From the NCBI RefSeq assembly GCF_003932955.1, contig NZ_QOVY01000018.1, positions 8,618 to 56,183 on the forward strand: a stretch of DNA of 47,566 nucleotides. The letters are read 5' to 3'. Both the position numbers and the translations under genes were made by a program. Of the stretch, positions 1 through 7,395 are shown one piece after another. The notes under the pieces were generated by a model. It did not search any database, was not told the DNA's origin, and saw only the letters and a list, made by a program, of their open reading frames with translations. Positions within the stretch are counted from its first letter, which is position 1. Every line of letters starts with the position of its first letter. Source of the stretch: Chryseobacterium sp. SC28 (GTDB lineage: Bacteria > Bacteroidota > Bacteroidia > Flavobacteriales > Weeksellaceae).

Positions 1-1182
1 ATAACCATTAGTCTTTCCAAGAATCTTCTTATCATCCGTGTTCAGCCATCTTTTCAGAACAGTGGCATAGACTTTCCGGAAATCTTCGGTGTACTTCAGG
101 TCGCCGTCGTTCAGATTTTGAAGGTCTGGTAAAGCATTGAGTAAGCCTTTCTTTTTCAACCCGCCGCTGATGAAAAACATCTGATTGGCCGTTCCGTGAT
201 CGGTTCCGTTACTCGCATTTTGGGCGACACGCCGGCCAAATTCGGAAAAAGTCATAATCATCACATCGTTGAATTTGCCGCTGTCTTTCATATCTTTTAC
301 AAAAACCTGCACCGCCTCATCAATGCCGGTAAACAGTTGATTTTGTCTTTGATTCTGATTGTTGTGCGTGTCGAAACTGCCGACCGACAGGTAATAGACT
401 TGCGTATTGATATCCGATTTGATCAGCGAAGCAATCGTTTTGAAATCTTTTCCGATTTGCGTTGCAGGATAAGTTTTATCTGTTGGCTTCGCTTTGCTTT
501 GCTGAAAAATATATTCCGAGTTGTTCAGCGTATTGCCTAAGGTGTCGTACAGGTAGCTCGCCAAATCGTGCCGGTGATCCGTATTCTCGGCGGCCAGTTT
601 TTTATACAGCGTTTCCTGACTGTTTTCGAAGAGTTTTTTCGGATCTTTCATGGCGATGGCTTTGTTGTTTTCGCCTTTCATGGCAAGGCTGAGAAGATCG
701 TCCAGTTCTATCGCCTGTGTCGGATTTTTGCAGTCGTGGCAGGCTTCGTCCAGATATCTCCCCAGCCAACCGGAGTTCAGAAACTCATTGCTGTCGCTCG
801 CAGATTGCCAAATATCCATACTTCGAAAGTGGGATTTATTGGGTTCCGGATAGCCAACATTGTTCAGCACCGCCAGCTCGCCATTATCGTACAGTTCTTT
901 GAAATATCGCAGAGATGGATTGATTCCCGCTTCGTCCGTCAGCCTAAGCGCCTTGTCTTCCTTGATCGCAATTTGATTTCTGGAACTGTAATAAATATCA
1001 TTTTTGATAGGAATAATCGTATTAAGACCATCGTTGCCGCCGGAAAGTTGAAGGACAATTAAGGTTTTTCCACTCAGTTCTAATGCTTCCGGAAGGCTGA
1101 GAGCTTTTAGGAAATTAGGAAAGAGGAACGAGGCGGCGGCAAGACTGCTGGTTTTTATAAAGGTTTTTCTATTGATAATCAT
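1..1182 (-). CDS. DUF1501 family secreted protein, 3' end outside window
   Basis: Reading leftwards from an ATG at 1182, a frame stays open for 394 codons to the window edge, so the C-terminus is missing. The N-terminus begins MIINRKTF followed by an Ala/Ser/Leu-rich stretch (about residues 10-25), an export signal like the one that opens DUF1501 proteins. The family motif LQLSGGNDGLNT follows near residue 48. DUF1501 proteins resemble sulfatases/alkaline phosphatases but their function is not established. The gene lies 10 bases downstream of the DUF1800 gene in the same direction. These two families are commonly paired in Bacteroidota and Planctomycetes, so a shared operon and joint envelope function is a reasonable inference. 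Confidence 0.88.
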   Translation of the reverse strand, partial: MIINRKTFIKTSSLAAASFLFPNFLKALSLPEALELSGKTLIVLQLSGGNDGLNTIIPIKNDIYYSSRNQIAIKEDKALRLTDEAGINPSLRYFKELYDNGELAVLNNVGYPEPNKSHFRSMDIWQSASDSNEFLNSGWLGRYLDEACHDCKNPTQAIELDDLLSLAMKGENNKAIAMKDPKKLFENSQETLYKKLAAENTDHRHDLASYLYDTLGNTLNNSEYIFQQSKAKPTDKTYPATQIGKDFKTIASLIKSDINTQVYYLSVGSFDTHNNQNQRQNQLFTGIDEAVQVFVKDMKDSGKFNDVMIMTFSEFGRRVAQNASNGTDHGTANQMFFISGGLKKKGLLNALPDLQNLNDGDLKYTEDFRKVYATVLKRWLNTDDKKILGKTNGY

Positions 1183-1192
1183 AACAGTTTTT

Positions 1193-2560
1193 TTAGCAAA
1201 GTTGATATTCCGGGGTTGACATTATGCTGATCATCAGATGTTGTCTGCTCTTGCCGGCGTTGAATTCGGTCATCAGATTTCTTAGTTTTTCAGTAGGATT
1301 TGTCAGCAAAAAACTGAAAAGGTCTTCATCCAGAATGTTGGAAATGCTGTCCCAGTGAATTATAATTCTATTTTGGTTTTTGGTAACGACGACTTTATTT
1401 TCCTTTTGACCCATATTTACGTCGTCATTCGGTTTTGGTTCTACATCAAGGGTTTTGTAGCCCGCCATCACAGAAGGGATTTTCATTCTCAACAGTAGAG
1501 TAGAACTGTCGATCCACTCCGTTCCGGAGGGCCAGCCGGCAACGTTGGGCGGTTGCAAAAGTTGCTGCCCGAGAAGCCTTTCGAAGTAATAAATGCCCTT
1601 CCCCTCTCTGGTATCCATTGGCATAATTCGGCGCATTCCGATAATCAACTCGATGGGAGATTTGACCCGCGCACCGATATTAGTGTCGGAATAGAACCAG
1701 CTGGACAAAAATATTTCATCCATCAAGGTCGTCAGATTATAATCGGAGGCATAGAATTTTTGACTCAAATCTTTAATGATTTTCTCATCTGGTGTCTCAT
1801 TCACAAAATATTTATAGATTTTGGTGGTGATGAAATGGGCGCATTCCGGTTGTTCAAGAATGATGTTGATGATATCTGTGCCTGTGAAATTGCCTTTTTT
1901 CCCCAGAAACTCTTTCTCTCCCGAGTCGTGCTGTCGCAGATTTTCGCGGAATTTCCCATTCTCGTCGTAGCTCCATCCTGTGAAGGCTCTGGCAGATTCT
2001 TTGATGTCTTTTTCGGTATAGAGATTTCCTCTTCCTAAAGTGAAAAGTTCCATCAGTTCTCTTGCAAAGTTTTCATTGGGTTTTTCTTTTTTGTTTTGCT
2101 GATTATTCAGGAAATTCAGCATCGCAGGTGATTTGGAAACCTCGAAAACCAAGTCGCGAAAATTTCCTACGGCATTTTTTCTGAAAATATTTACAATCTC
2201 CAAGTTGAATAAGGAATTCAGTATCCGAGTCGCAAAATGGCCGTGCCAGAAAAGCGCCATTTTTTCCTGAAGCTGGTTCGGGCTGTTGATCATCAGCTGC
2301 TGCCACGCTGCTACAATCGCTATATTGTGATTTTTGTTGAACTGGTTTAGCGTTTTTTTGTCTTCTGCTTTCGCCATTTGCTGATATTGCTGCGGCGATA
2401 TTTTATAAGCAGCGATTTCGATGGGTCGATAGTTGGAAGTATCCTTCAATTGCTGATAAAACTTTTTCTGACCAACTGTTTTCGCTTGCTCCACATCATT
2501 ATGATGCAGGCCAAATCCCGCTCTGGATGCCAAATGCTTATTCCTTTGGAAAGTATTCAT
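1193..2560 (-). CDS. DUF1800 family protein
   Basis: This is a 455-residue protein. The N-terminus carries a variant of the family's HLLxRAGFG motif (HLASRAGFG, residues 9-17), and the central signature NENFARELMELFTLG is present. A later PPNVAGWPSG motif (about residue 337) is also typical of DUF1800. No obvious signal peptide is seen at the chosen ATG. It is the upstream partner of the DUF1501 gene, with only 10 bases between stop and start, so the two are probably co-transcribed and may act together. Biochemical function is unknown for the family. The start fits the family N-terminus, because the RAGFG motif normally lies within the first 20 residues. Confidence 0.9.
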   Translation of the reverse strand: MNTFQRNKHLASRAGFGLHHNDVEQAKTVGQKKFYQQLKDTSNYRPIEIAAYKISPQQYQQMAKAEDKKTLNQFNKNHNIAIVAAWQQLMINSPNQLQEKMALFWHGHFATRILNSLFNLEIVNIFRKNAVGNFRDLVFEVSKSPAMLNFLNNQQNKKEKPNENFARELMELFTLGRGNLYTEKDIKESARAFTGWSYDENGKFRENLRQHDSGEKEFLGKKGNFTGTDIINIILEQPECAHFITTKIYKYFVNETPDEKIIKDLSQKFYASDYNLTTLMDEIFLSSWFYSDTNIGARVKSPIELIIGMRRIMPMDTREGKGIYYFERLLGQQLLQPPNVAGWPSGTEWIDSSTLLLRMKIPSVMAGYKTLDVEPKPNDDVNMGQKENKVVVTKNQNRIIIHWDSISNILDEDLFSFLLTNPTEKLRNLMTEFNAGKSRQHLMISIMSTPEYQLC

Positions 2561-2976
2561 AGACTGCTATTTGTAGGTTTGACTTGTGAAAATGCTTATG
2601 GTTAAATCAAAAATGATGAAAAATCTATATTTATGAACAAATTTTAATACAAAGGATAAAATTCATTATTAGAAAGTTACTTTAGGGATAAAATTTCAGA
2701 TTTTAAAATTTTTTTAAATAAATATGACCGCTTACACGAATTTTATTTACTTTCAATGGGTCTATGATTAATATTTTAAACGGTTTTTAAAAGACTTACG
2801 ATGCGGTATTTCTGCCGTAAAAGTGGAACAGACTTTCCCGTTAAATTGATTATCACTGCAAACACATACGTCATCATTTTTGGATGTCCGGCGTTTATAT
2901 TTTCAGATTCGGGAAATATTCAGGAACTTTGCAAGTCGTTCTATCGCTGAAGAAGTGATTTCCAAAAGTTAAGTTC
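2561..2976. other. Divergent intergenic region, no gene seen
   Basis: This 416-base AT-rich gap separates the leftward DUF1800 gene from the rightward alpha/beta hydrolase gene, so it should hold both promoters. I find no clean TTTG-spacer-TAnnTTTG promoter in either direction. An imperfect dyad (TTACG at 2796-2800 with CGTAA at 2816-2820) is the only structure noted. No convincing small ORF or RNA gene is visible. Confidence 0.5.
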
Positions 2977-3618
2977 ATGAAATTATATACCGTAAGTGGT
3001 CTTGGTGCAGACGAAAAAGTTCTGGAGAAACTCACTTTCAATCCGGGAATCGAGGTGGTTCACATTCCGTGGCTCATTCCCCATCTTGACGAAGAACTTT
3101 CCGACTATGTCGCCCGAATGTCAGCCTTTGTAGATGATTCTGAGCCGTTTTACTTGCTGGGATATTCCTTCGGTGGCATTATCGTTCAGGAAATCCACAA
3201 AATCAAACCGGCGAAAAAAGTAGTGATTCTCGGCAGCATCCGGTCCGACGCAGAAAAATCAAAGCTTATCAAAGCGGGCGAAAAAACCAACGCTTTAAAA
3301 TACATTCCGCTCCGGTTTTTCAGCGACAGCGGCACGGTGTTTTATTCTTTTTTCAGAAAGTTATTAGATCCCAAAAACCCGAGACTGCTGCAGTATTTCC
3401 GCGTCAAAGATCCTTACTATCTCAAATGGTCGATGGACAAAGTCGCACATTGGAAATCCGAAAAAATCCCCGGTGTAGTGCAGATTATGGCAGATAAAGA
3501 CATCGTCTTTCCACTGAAAAATTCGCAACCCGATTTTGTCATAAAAAATGCCACCCATCTTTTCCCTGCGACCAAACCAAAGGAAGTCTCCCAGATCTTG
3601 AAAAGTATTTTTATTTAA
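2977..3618 (+). CDS. Alpha/beta hydrolase
   Basis: This is a 213-residue cytoplasmic-looking protein with no signal peptide. The nucleophile elbow GYSFGG (residues 62-67) places the catalytic serine at Ser64. ADKD (Asp173 or Asp175) and NATH (His194) are in the expected positions to complete the triad. It is shorter than most alpha/beta hydrolases because the cap region between the nucleophile and the acid is small. Substrate is unknown. It stands alone: the upstream gene diverges and the downstream aminotransferase converges on it. Confidence 0.85.
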   Translation: MKLYTVSGLGADEKVLEKLTFNPGIEVVHIPWLIPHLDEELSDYVARMSAFVDDSEPFYLLGYSFGGIIVQEIHKIKPAKKVVILGSIRSDAEKSKLIKAGEKTNALKYIPLRFFSDSGTVFYSFFRKLLDPKNPRLLQYFRVKDPYYLKWSMDKVAHWKSEKIPGVVQIMADKDIVFPLKNSQPDFVIKNATHLFPATKPKEVSQILKSIFI

Positions 3619-3696
3619 TAGTGGATTTGGCGGAGGTTATCTAAACCCGTTGTTTAGTTAAGATATCACGAATCCAAATATTATTTTTGAGAGAAA

Positions 3697-4875
3697 TTAT
3701 TCCACTTCGTCCAGCGCTTCCAAAATGATTTTGCAACCCTTCCGGATTTCCTCTTCCGATAAGGTCAACGGTGGCGAGATCCTCAGATATTCGTTGCGAT
3801 ACATTTGCCAAAAGACGATCAAGCCTTTCTCCATGCATCTGGCTGCGACTTTCAAAGAATATTCAGGCGAACCAAGATTCACAGCGAGCATCAAGCCTTT
3901 TCCATTCACGTTTTTGATTTTTGGATGAACCAGAAGTTCGCGGAAGAGCTTTTCTTTTTGATCAATTTCTTGCATCAATCCGCTTTCCAAAACTTCCTTC
4001 AAAGTCGCAAGGGAAGCTGCTGCAATCAACGGATTTCCGCCAAAAGTCGTAATGTGTCCCAACTTTGGCGAATGTGAAAGGCTACTCATTATTTCTGCCG
4101 AACTCATAAAAGCGCCGACTGGCACGCCGCCGCCCATTCCTTTGCCCATCACCAGAATATCCGGCACGATTCCGTAATGCTCGAAGGCAAACAGTTTTCC
4201 CGTACGTCCAAAACCCGGCTGGATCTCATCGAGAATGAGCAAGGCGCCCACTTCCTCGCAACGTTTTTTCAGGTGGAGGAAATAATTTTCATTTGGCACT
4301 ATAAATCCCGCCGCACCTTGAATGGTTTCTACAATCACGCAGGCTGTTTTCTCTGTAATTCTATCAAAATCGTTCTCATTATTGAACTCGATGAAATTCA
4401 CCATCGGAAGTAAAGGGCGAAATTCCCGTTTATGAACTTCGTTTCCTGCAACCGAAAGCGCGCCGTGCGTGTTTCCGTGATACGCTTCTTTGAAGGCGAT
4501 GATTTCTTCTCTTCCTGTGTAGCGCTTCGCTAATTTCAAACTGCCGTCAACGGCTTCTGCACCGGAGTTGACGAGATATGTGACTTCCAGAGGTTCAGGT
4601 GTAGCTTCTGCCAAAAGCTTGCAAAGCGCAACCGGTTTTTCCTGAGCATATTCGCCGTAAACCATCACGTGCAGATATTTATCAGCCTGTTCTTTGATGG
4701 CGTTCACGATTTTCGGATGCGAATGTCCCAACGTGTTGGCAGAAACGCCGGCTACGAAGTCCAGATAGGCTTTTCCATCTTTTCCGTAGATGTAGCTTCC
4801 TTCTGCTTTTTCCACTTCGAAACCTATGGCATAAGGTGTTGTTTGGGCTTGGTATTTGAAAAAATCGGTCTTCAT
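3697..4875 (-). CDS. Class III pyridoxal-phosphate aminotransferase
   Basis: This 392-residue protein belongs to the acetylornithine/ornithine/4-aminobutyrate aminotransferase group. Visible family features are NSGAEAVDGSLKLAKR (103-118), the AYHGNTHGALS substrate loop (131-141), ILDEIQPGFGRTG (214-226) with the PLP-contacting Asp216, and VMGKGMGGG (242-250) with the Schiff-base Lys245. It is a cytosolic enzyme transferring an amino group to a 2-oxo acid. The exact substrate cannot be read from the sequence, and no arginine or lysine pathway genes are adjacent. A perfect 13-base tandem duplication lies immediately upstream of the start codon (4877-4902). Confidence 0.9.
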   Translation of the reverse strand: MKTDFFKYQAQTTPYAIGFEVEKAEGSYIYGKDGKAYLDFVAGVSANTLGHSHPKIVNAIKEQADKYLHVMVYGEYAQEKPVALCKLLAEATPEPLEVTYLVNSGAEAVDGSLKLAKRYTGREEIIAFKEAYHGNTHGALSVAGNEVHKREFRPLLPMVNFIEFNNENDFDRITEKTACVIVETIQGAAGFIVPNENYFLHLKKRCEEVGALLILDEIQPGFGRTGKLFAFEHYGIVPDILVMGKGMGGGVPVGAFMSSAEIMSSLSHSPKLGHITTFGGNPLIAAASLATLKEVLESGLMQEIDQKEKLFRELLVHPKIKNVNGKGLMLAVNLGSPEYSLKVAARCMEKGLIVFWQMYRNEYLRISPPLTLSEEEIRKGCKIILEALDEVE

Positions 4876-4876
4876 T

Positions 4877-4902
4877 TTTTATGTAGATGTTTTATGTAGA
4901 TG
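4877..4902. repeat. Two-copy 13-base tandem repeat at a start codon
   Basis: TTTTATGTAGATG occurs twice in perfect tandem (4877-4889 and 4890-4902). On the minus strand it forms the leader directly before the aminotransferase ATG at 4875. A duplication here sets leader length and A-richness next to the start codon. Whether that matters is inference. Confidence 0.7.
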
Positions 4903-5019
4903 TTAGAAATTTGGATTTAAAATCAGATTATTCTGCTCATAGATGAGGTTCTAAACTTGTGCGAAGTTCGTCATTTTTGAGATTTCGATTCCACTAAATG
5001 AAAAAAATTCAATTTCGGC

Positions 5020-5106
5020 GAAGCGCGCCCCGACCTGAGTGGAGCTCTTTTTCTTTTTTGAGAAAAAAGAAAAAAGCGGGAACGGAGGGCGGATCAAGGC
5101 GCCCAA
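5020..5106. repeat. Palindromic intergenic element with long A/T hairpin
   Basis: Between the aminotransferase and the OstA-like gene lies a G/C-richer block with a near-perfect hairpin. CTTTTTCTTTTTT-type sequence at 5046-5059 is followed by a 3-base loop and then AAAAAAGAAAAAAG at 5063-5076. It is flanked by GCGCGCC (5025-5031) and AGGCGCC (5097-5103). It differs from the surrounding AT-rich spacers and has the look of an interspersed REP-like element that could also act as a terminator for the leftward OstA-like gene. Only one copy is present in this window, so repeat status is inferred. Confidence 0.5.
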
Positions 5107-5133
5107 ATTTCGACTTTGCTCAATGCAGCAGAA

Positions 5134-6879
5134 TTACTTCTTAACCCGGATTGGTGTTTTTGGTTTATTTTTTTCTTCGAGTTTCTTGCGTTCGGCCTCC
5201 GCGCGTTCGAAAAGAGAATTGTCTGACTGGTAAACGACTTCCGGATAGTTGGGGGTATCGAGGAAGATGTCGCTCCATTTTTGCGGCCGGTCTCTGGTAT
5301 TCCAATTGAAATCTTTGAAAAAACGTTCTTCCTTGGATATTTTGCTCATCGGATAGGTGTCCGTATTTGCGCCGATATTGCAGTCGACGACTTCCAGGCG
5401 ACGTTCCAAAAATCGGGCAACAATTTCGCCGCAAGTCGAGAGCGCAACGCCAATTCTGGTAACTTGCTTGGTTTTTTCGTTCGTATCATCGGCATACGTG
5501 ATGGCTTGGGCATTGCCGACGGCCTTTGCCATATCGATAACGTTATCCTTTAGATAGACGATCATATTCTTGCTTTTGATCTGGTTGAATTCGTCTTTCA
5601 GATTGAGAGAATCGGCTTTGCTGATGGCAAAGGCATTCCCAATGATTCGGATAGAATCTGTGATCTCTTTTTCGGGGTCGCTATACACGCGAATCTCGTC
5701 GCCGGTTACCTGTTTTACGCCCATCCAAAGGATTGGTTTTCGCATCAGATGCATCTCGCCATCGGTCTCGTTGAAGCTGAGAGAGTCTGCGCGGCCTTGC
5801 ATATCGGTTTTGAAAATCCGCACTTTCCTGAAAGCCCGCAAGAAGCTTTTTTTCTTGCGATTGTCGGCAGAATCCGGTTTTTGGTAACTTAGAAATTTAT
5901 CTGCGGCAAAATAAACCGAATCTTTACTGAGAATCTTGACGGCGTAGGGCTTTTCTGTCACCATTGCTGAATCTTTTTTCTCGTAGATTTCGCCGTAGCC
6001 ACCTTTGATATAACGCTTTTGCTGCGGATCGTCCAAGGTCACATTTCCGTTTCCTTTTCCGAATCCGGTGTTTCGGTTGTAGTATAATTTGTCGCCGCTG
6101 AGGATTTTGTCATTATAATAGATCCTGGAATTTTTGTTGAGGAAGGATTCGCCGGTTTTGGAATTGTAAGTTCCTAATTCCGTGTAAACGAGATTTTTGG
6201 GGTTGGCTTTGTCTCTGATGGTGGTGGGGCCAAAAAAGTCTGACGTTCCCGTGTTCTGATTTTGCTTGATATTATCGCTAACGATGGTATATTTATCTGT
6301 TTCGATGTTGGAGCTTCCGATAAAATCGATCATTTTGGTATTGAGGTAATACGTTGCAGCTCTGGTGTACATTATGCTTCCGTCGTTGCTGTAGATGGTA
6401 CCGCCGGTATTGAAATAAGCCGTATTGGGGATTCGGTCGTAGTAGAGTATTTCTGTTTTGATGGTCTGTTTGGGATCCGTGAGGACTACGTTTCTTCGGG
6501 CAATTCCGCGCTGGGTATTGCCGTCGTATTCCATTTCTTCTGCGGTGATGCGGTCTCCGTCTGCGGTGGTAAGCACTACGTTTCCGATGGCCTTTAGGAA
6601 GTTTTCTTTTTGATAAAAGACCACTTGGTTGGCCGTGAGAATTGAGCCTTGATGCTCGAAAACTACGTTGCCGGAGAAGACAGGATTGCCCTCGTATTGA
6701 TCCGGTTTCACGCCAAAAGTATCCGAATGCCTGTGCTGAATTTTTTTAGAAGGTTCCGACTGTGGATTGGGATTGTTGAAAAAAGGATCTTTCACCAAAC
6801 CTTGCGGCTGATCCGGAACCACTTGTGAAGATATTTTTACAATAAGAACAAGTAAAATTAAAAGAAAGATTTTCTTCAT
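5134..6879 (-). CDS. OstA-like (LptA/LptD-fold) envelope protein
   Basis: The protein has 581 residues when started at the ATG at 6879. An N-terminal signal peptide (KKIFLLILLVLIVKISSQ) marks export to the periplasm or outer membrane. The body is built of repeated short beta-strand units characteristic of the OstA/LptA jelly-roll (for example VFSGNVVFEHQGSILTANQV near residue 66), which form lipid-binding beta-taco folds in LPS transport. It is longer than LptA but lacks an LptD-sized barrel. A role in LPS or outer-membrane lipid transport is inferred from the fold. The stop codon of the Fur-like gene and this ATG overlap as TGATG, so translation is probably coupled. Confidence 0.82.
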   Translation of the reverse strand: MKKIFLLILLVLIVKISSQVVPDQPQGLVKDPFFNNPNPQSEPSKKIQHRHSDTFGVKPDQYEGNPVFSGNVVFEHQGSILTANQVVFYQKENFLKAIGNVVLTTADGDRITAEEMEYDGNTQRGIARRNVVLTDPKQTIKTEILYYDRIPNTAYFNTGGTIYSNDGSIMYTRAATYYLNTKMIDFIGSSNIETDKYTIVSDNIKQNQNTGTSDFFGPTTIRDKANPKNLVYTELGTYNSKTGESFLNKNSRIYYNDKILSGDKLYYNRNTGFGKGNGNVTLDDPQQKRYIKGGYGEIYEKKDSAMVTEKPYAVKILSKDSVYFAADKFLSYQKPDSADNRKKKSFLRAFRKVRIFKTDMQGRADSLSFNETDGEMHLMRKPILWMGVKQVTGDEIRVYSDPEKEITDSIRIIGNAFAISKADSLNLKDEFNQIKSKNMIVYLKDNVIDMAKAVGNAQAITYADDTNEKTKQVTRIGVALSTCGEIVARFLERRLEVVDCNIGANTDTYPMSKISKEERFFKDFNWNTRDRPQKWSDIFLDTPNYPEVVYQSDNSLFERAEAERKKLEEKNKPKTPIRVKK

Positions 6880-7358
6880 CAATTTTCAGCCTTCTTGTGT
6901 CCGTAGAAGTACAGAGAATGCGTATCAATACTCACACCAAATGCTTTTTCTATGGATTCTTTGATGCCTTGGATTCTGGGATCGCAAAATTCTATGATTT
7001 CCTCGATGACCTTGTCCGAATCTTCTTTATAAATGACCAAATGGTCGTGCTGTTTATCGAAGTAAGATTTTTCGTAAGATGAGGTGCTCAATGTTTTTTC
7101 GCCAAACTGGTGCTTTCTGATCAAGCCTGCATCCAGGAAGATCTCGATCGTATTGTAGATCGTAGCCTTGCTTACGTGGTATTTTTTCTGCATCATCAGA
7201 AGATATAGATCATCCACGTTGAAGTGATGCTCCATATTGTAGATCTCCTCCAATATGGTGTAGCGTTCCGGTGTATTGCGGAAGCCTTTTTCCATCAGGT
7301 ATTGTCTCAAGACATCTTTGATCGTAGCGATATTTAACTCTTTTTGTTTCGTATCCAT
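6879..7358 (-). CDS. Fur-family transcriptional regulator lacking the CXXC zinc motif
   Basis: This 159-residue protein has the N-terminal winged helix of the Fur family (about residues 15-95, including TPERYTILEEIY and VSKATIYNTIEIFL). The dimerisation-domain histidine pair HDH (104-106) is followed by IEFCDPRI. Classical Fur proteins have HDHLIC-x2-C next. Here the stretch is replaced by VIYKEDSDKVIEEI, and Cys125 is the only cysteine, so the usual four-cysteine structural zinc site cannot form. It probably still binds DNA as a metal- or peroxide-responsive repressor, but its ligand set is unclear. The start is supported by a consensus promoter ending 4 bases before the ATG. Confidence 0.88.
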   Translation of the reverse strand: MDTKQKELNIATIKDVLRQYLMEKGFRNTPERYTILEEIYNMEHHFNVDDLYLLMMQKKYHVSKATIYNTIEIFLDAGLIRKHQFGEKTLSTSSYEKSYFDKQHDHLVIYKEDSDKVIEEIIEFCDPRIQGIKESIEKAFGVSIDTHSLYFYGHKKAEN

Positions 7359-7362
7359 CTTA

Positions 7363-7395
7363 CAAAATTAGCGTTTTTTTTTGTGATCAATCAAA
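7363..7395 (-). promoter_or_regulatory. Consensus promoter of the fur-like gene
   Basis: On the minus strand TTTG (7395-7392) is followed by 21 bases and then TAATTTTG (7370-7363). This is a full match to the Bacteroidota -33/-7 pattern TTTG-N17-23-TAnnTTTG. It overlaps the last bases of kup and ends only 4 bases before the ATG at 7358, which predicts a leaderless or nearly leaderless transcript. Confidence 0.65.

Noticed and set aside
3641-3657. CTAAAC/GTTTAG hairpin downstream of the hydrolase gene
   Set aside because: The stem is 6 pairs with no T-tract, so it is not convincing as a terminator for either convergent gene.
5039-5233. 64-residue rightward frame over the palindromic element
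   Set aside because: It translates the A/T hairpin as Phe/Lys runs, overlaps the OstA-like gene end on the other strand, and shows no family resemblance.
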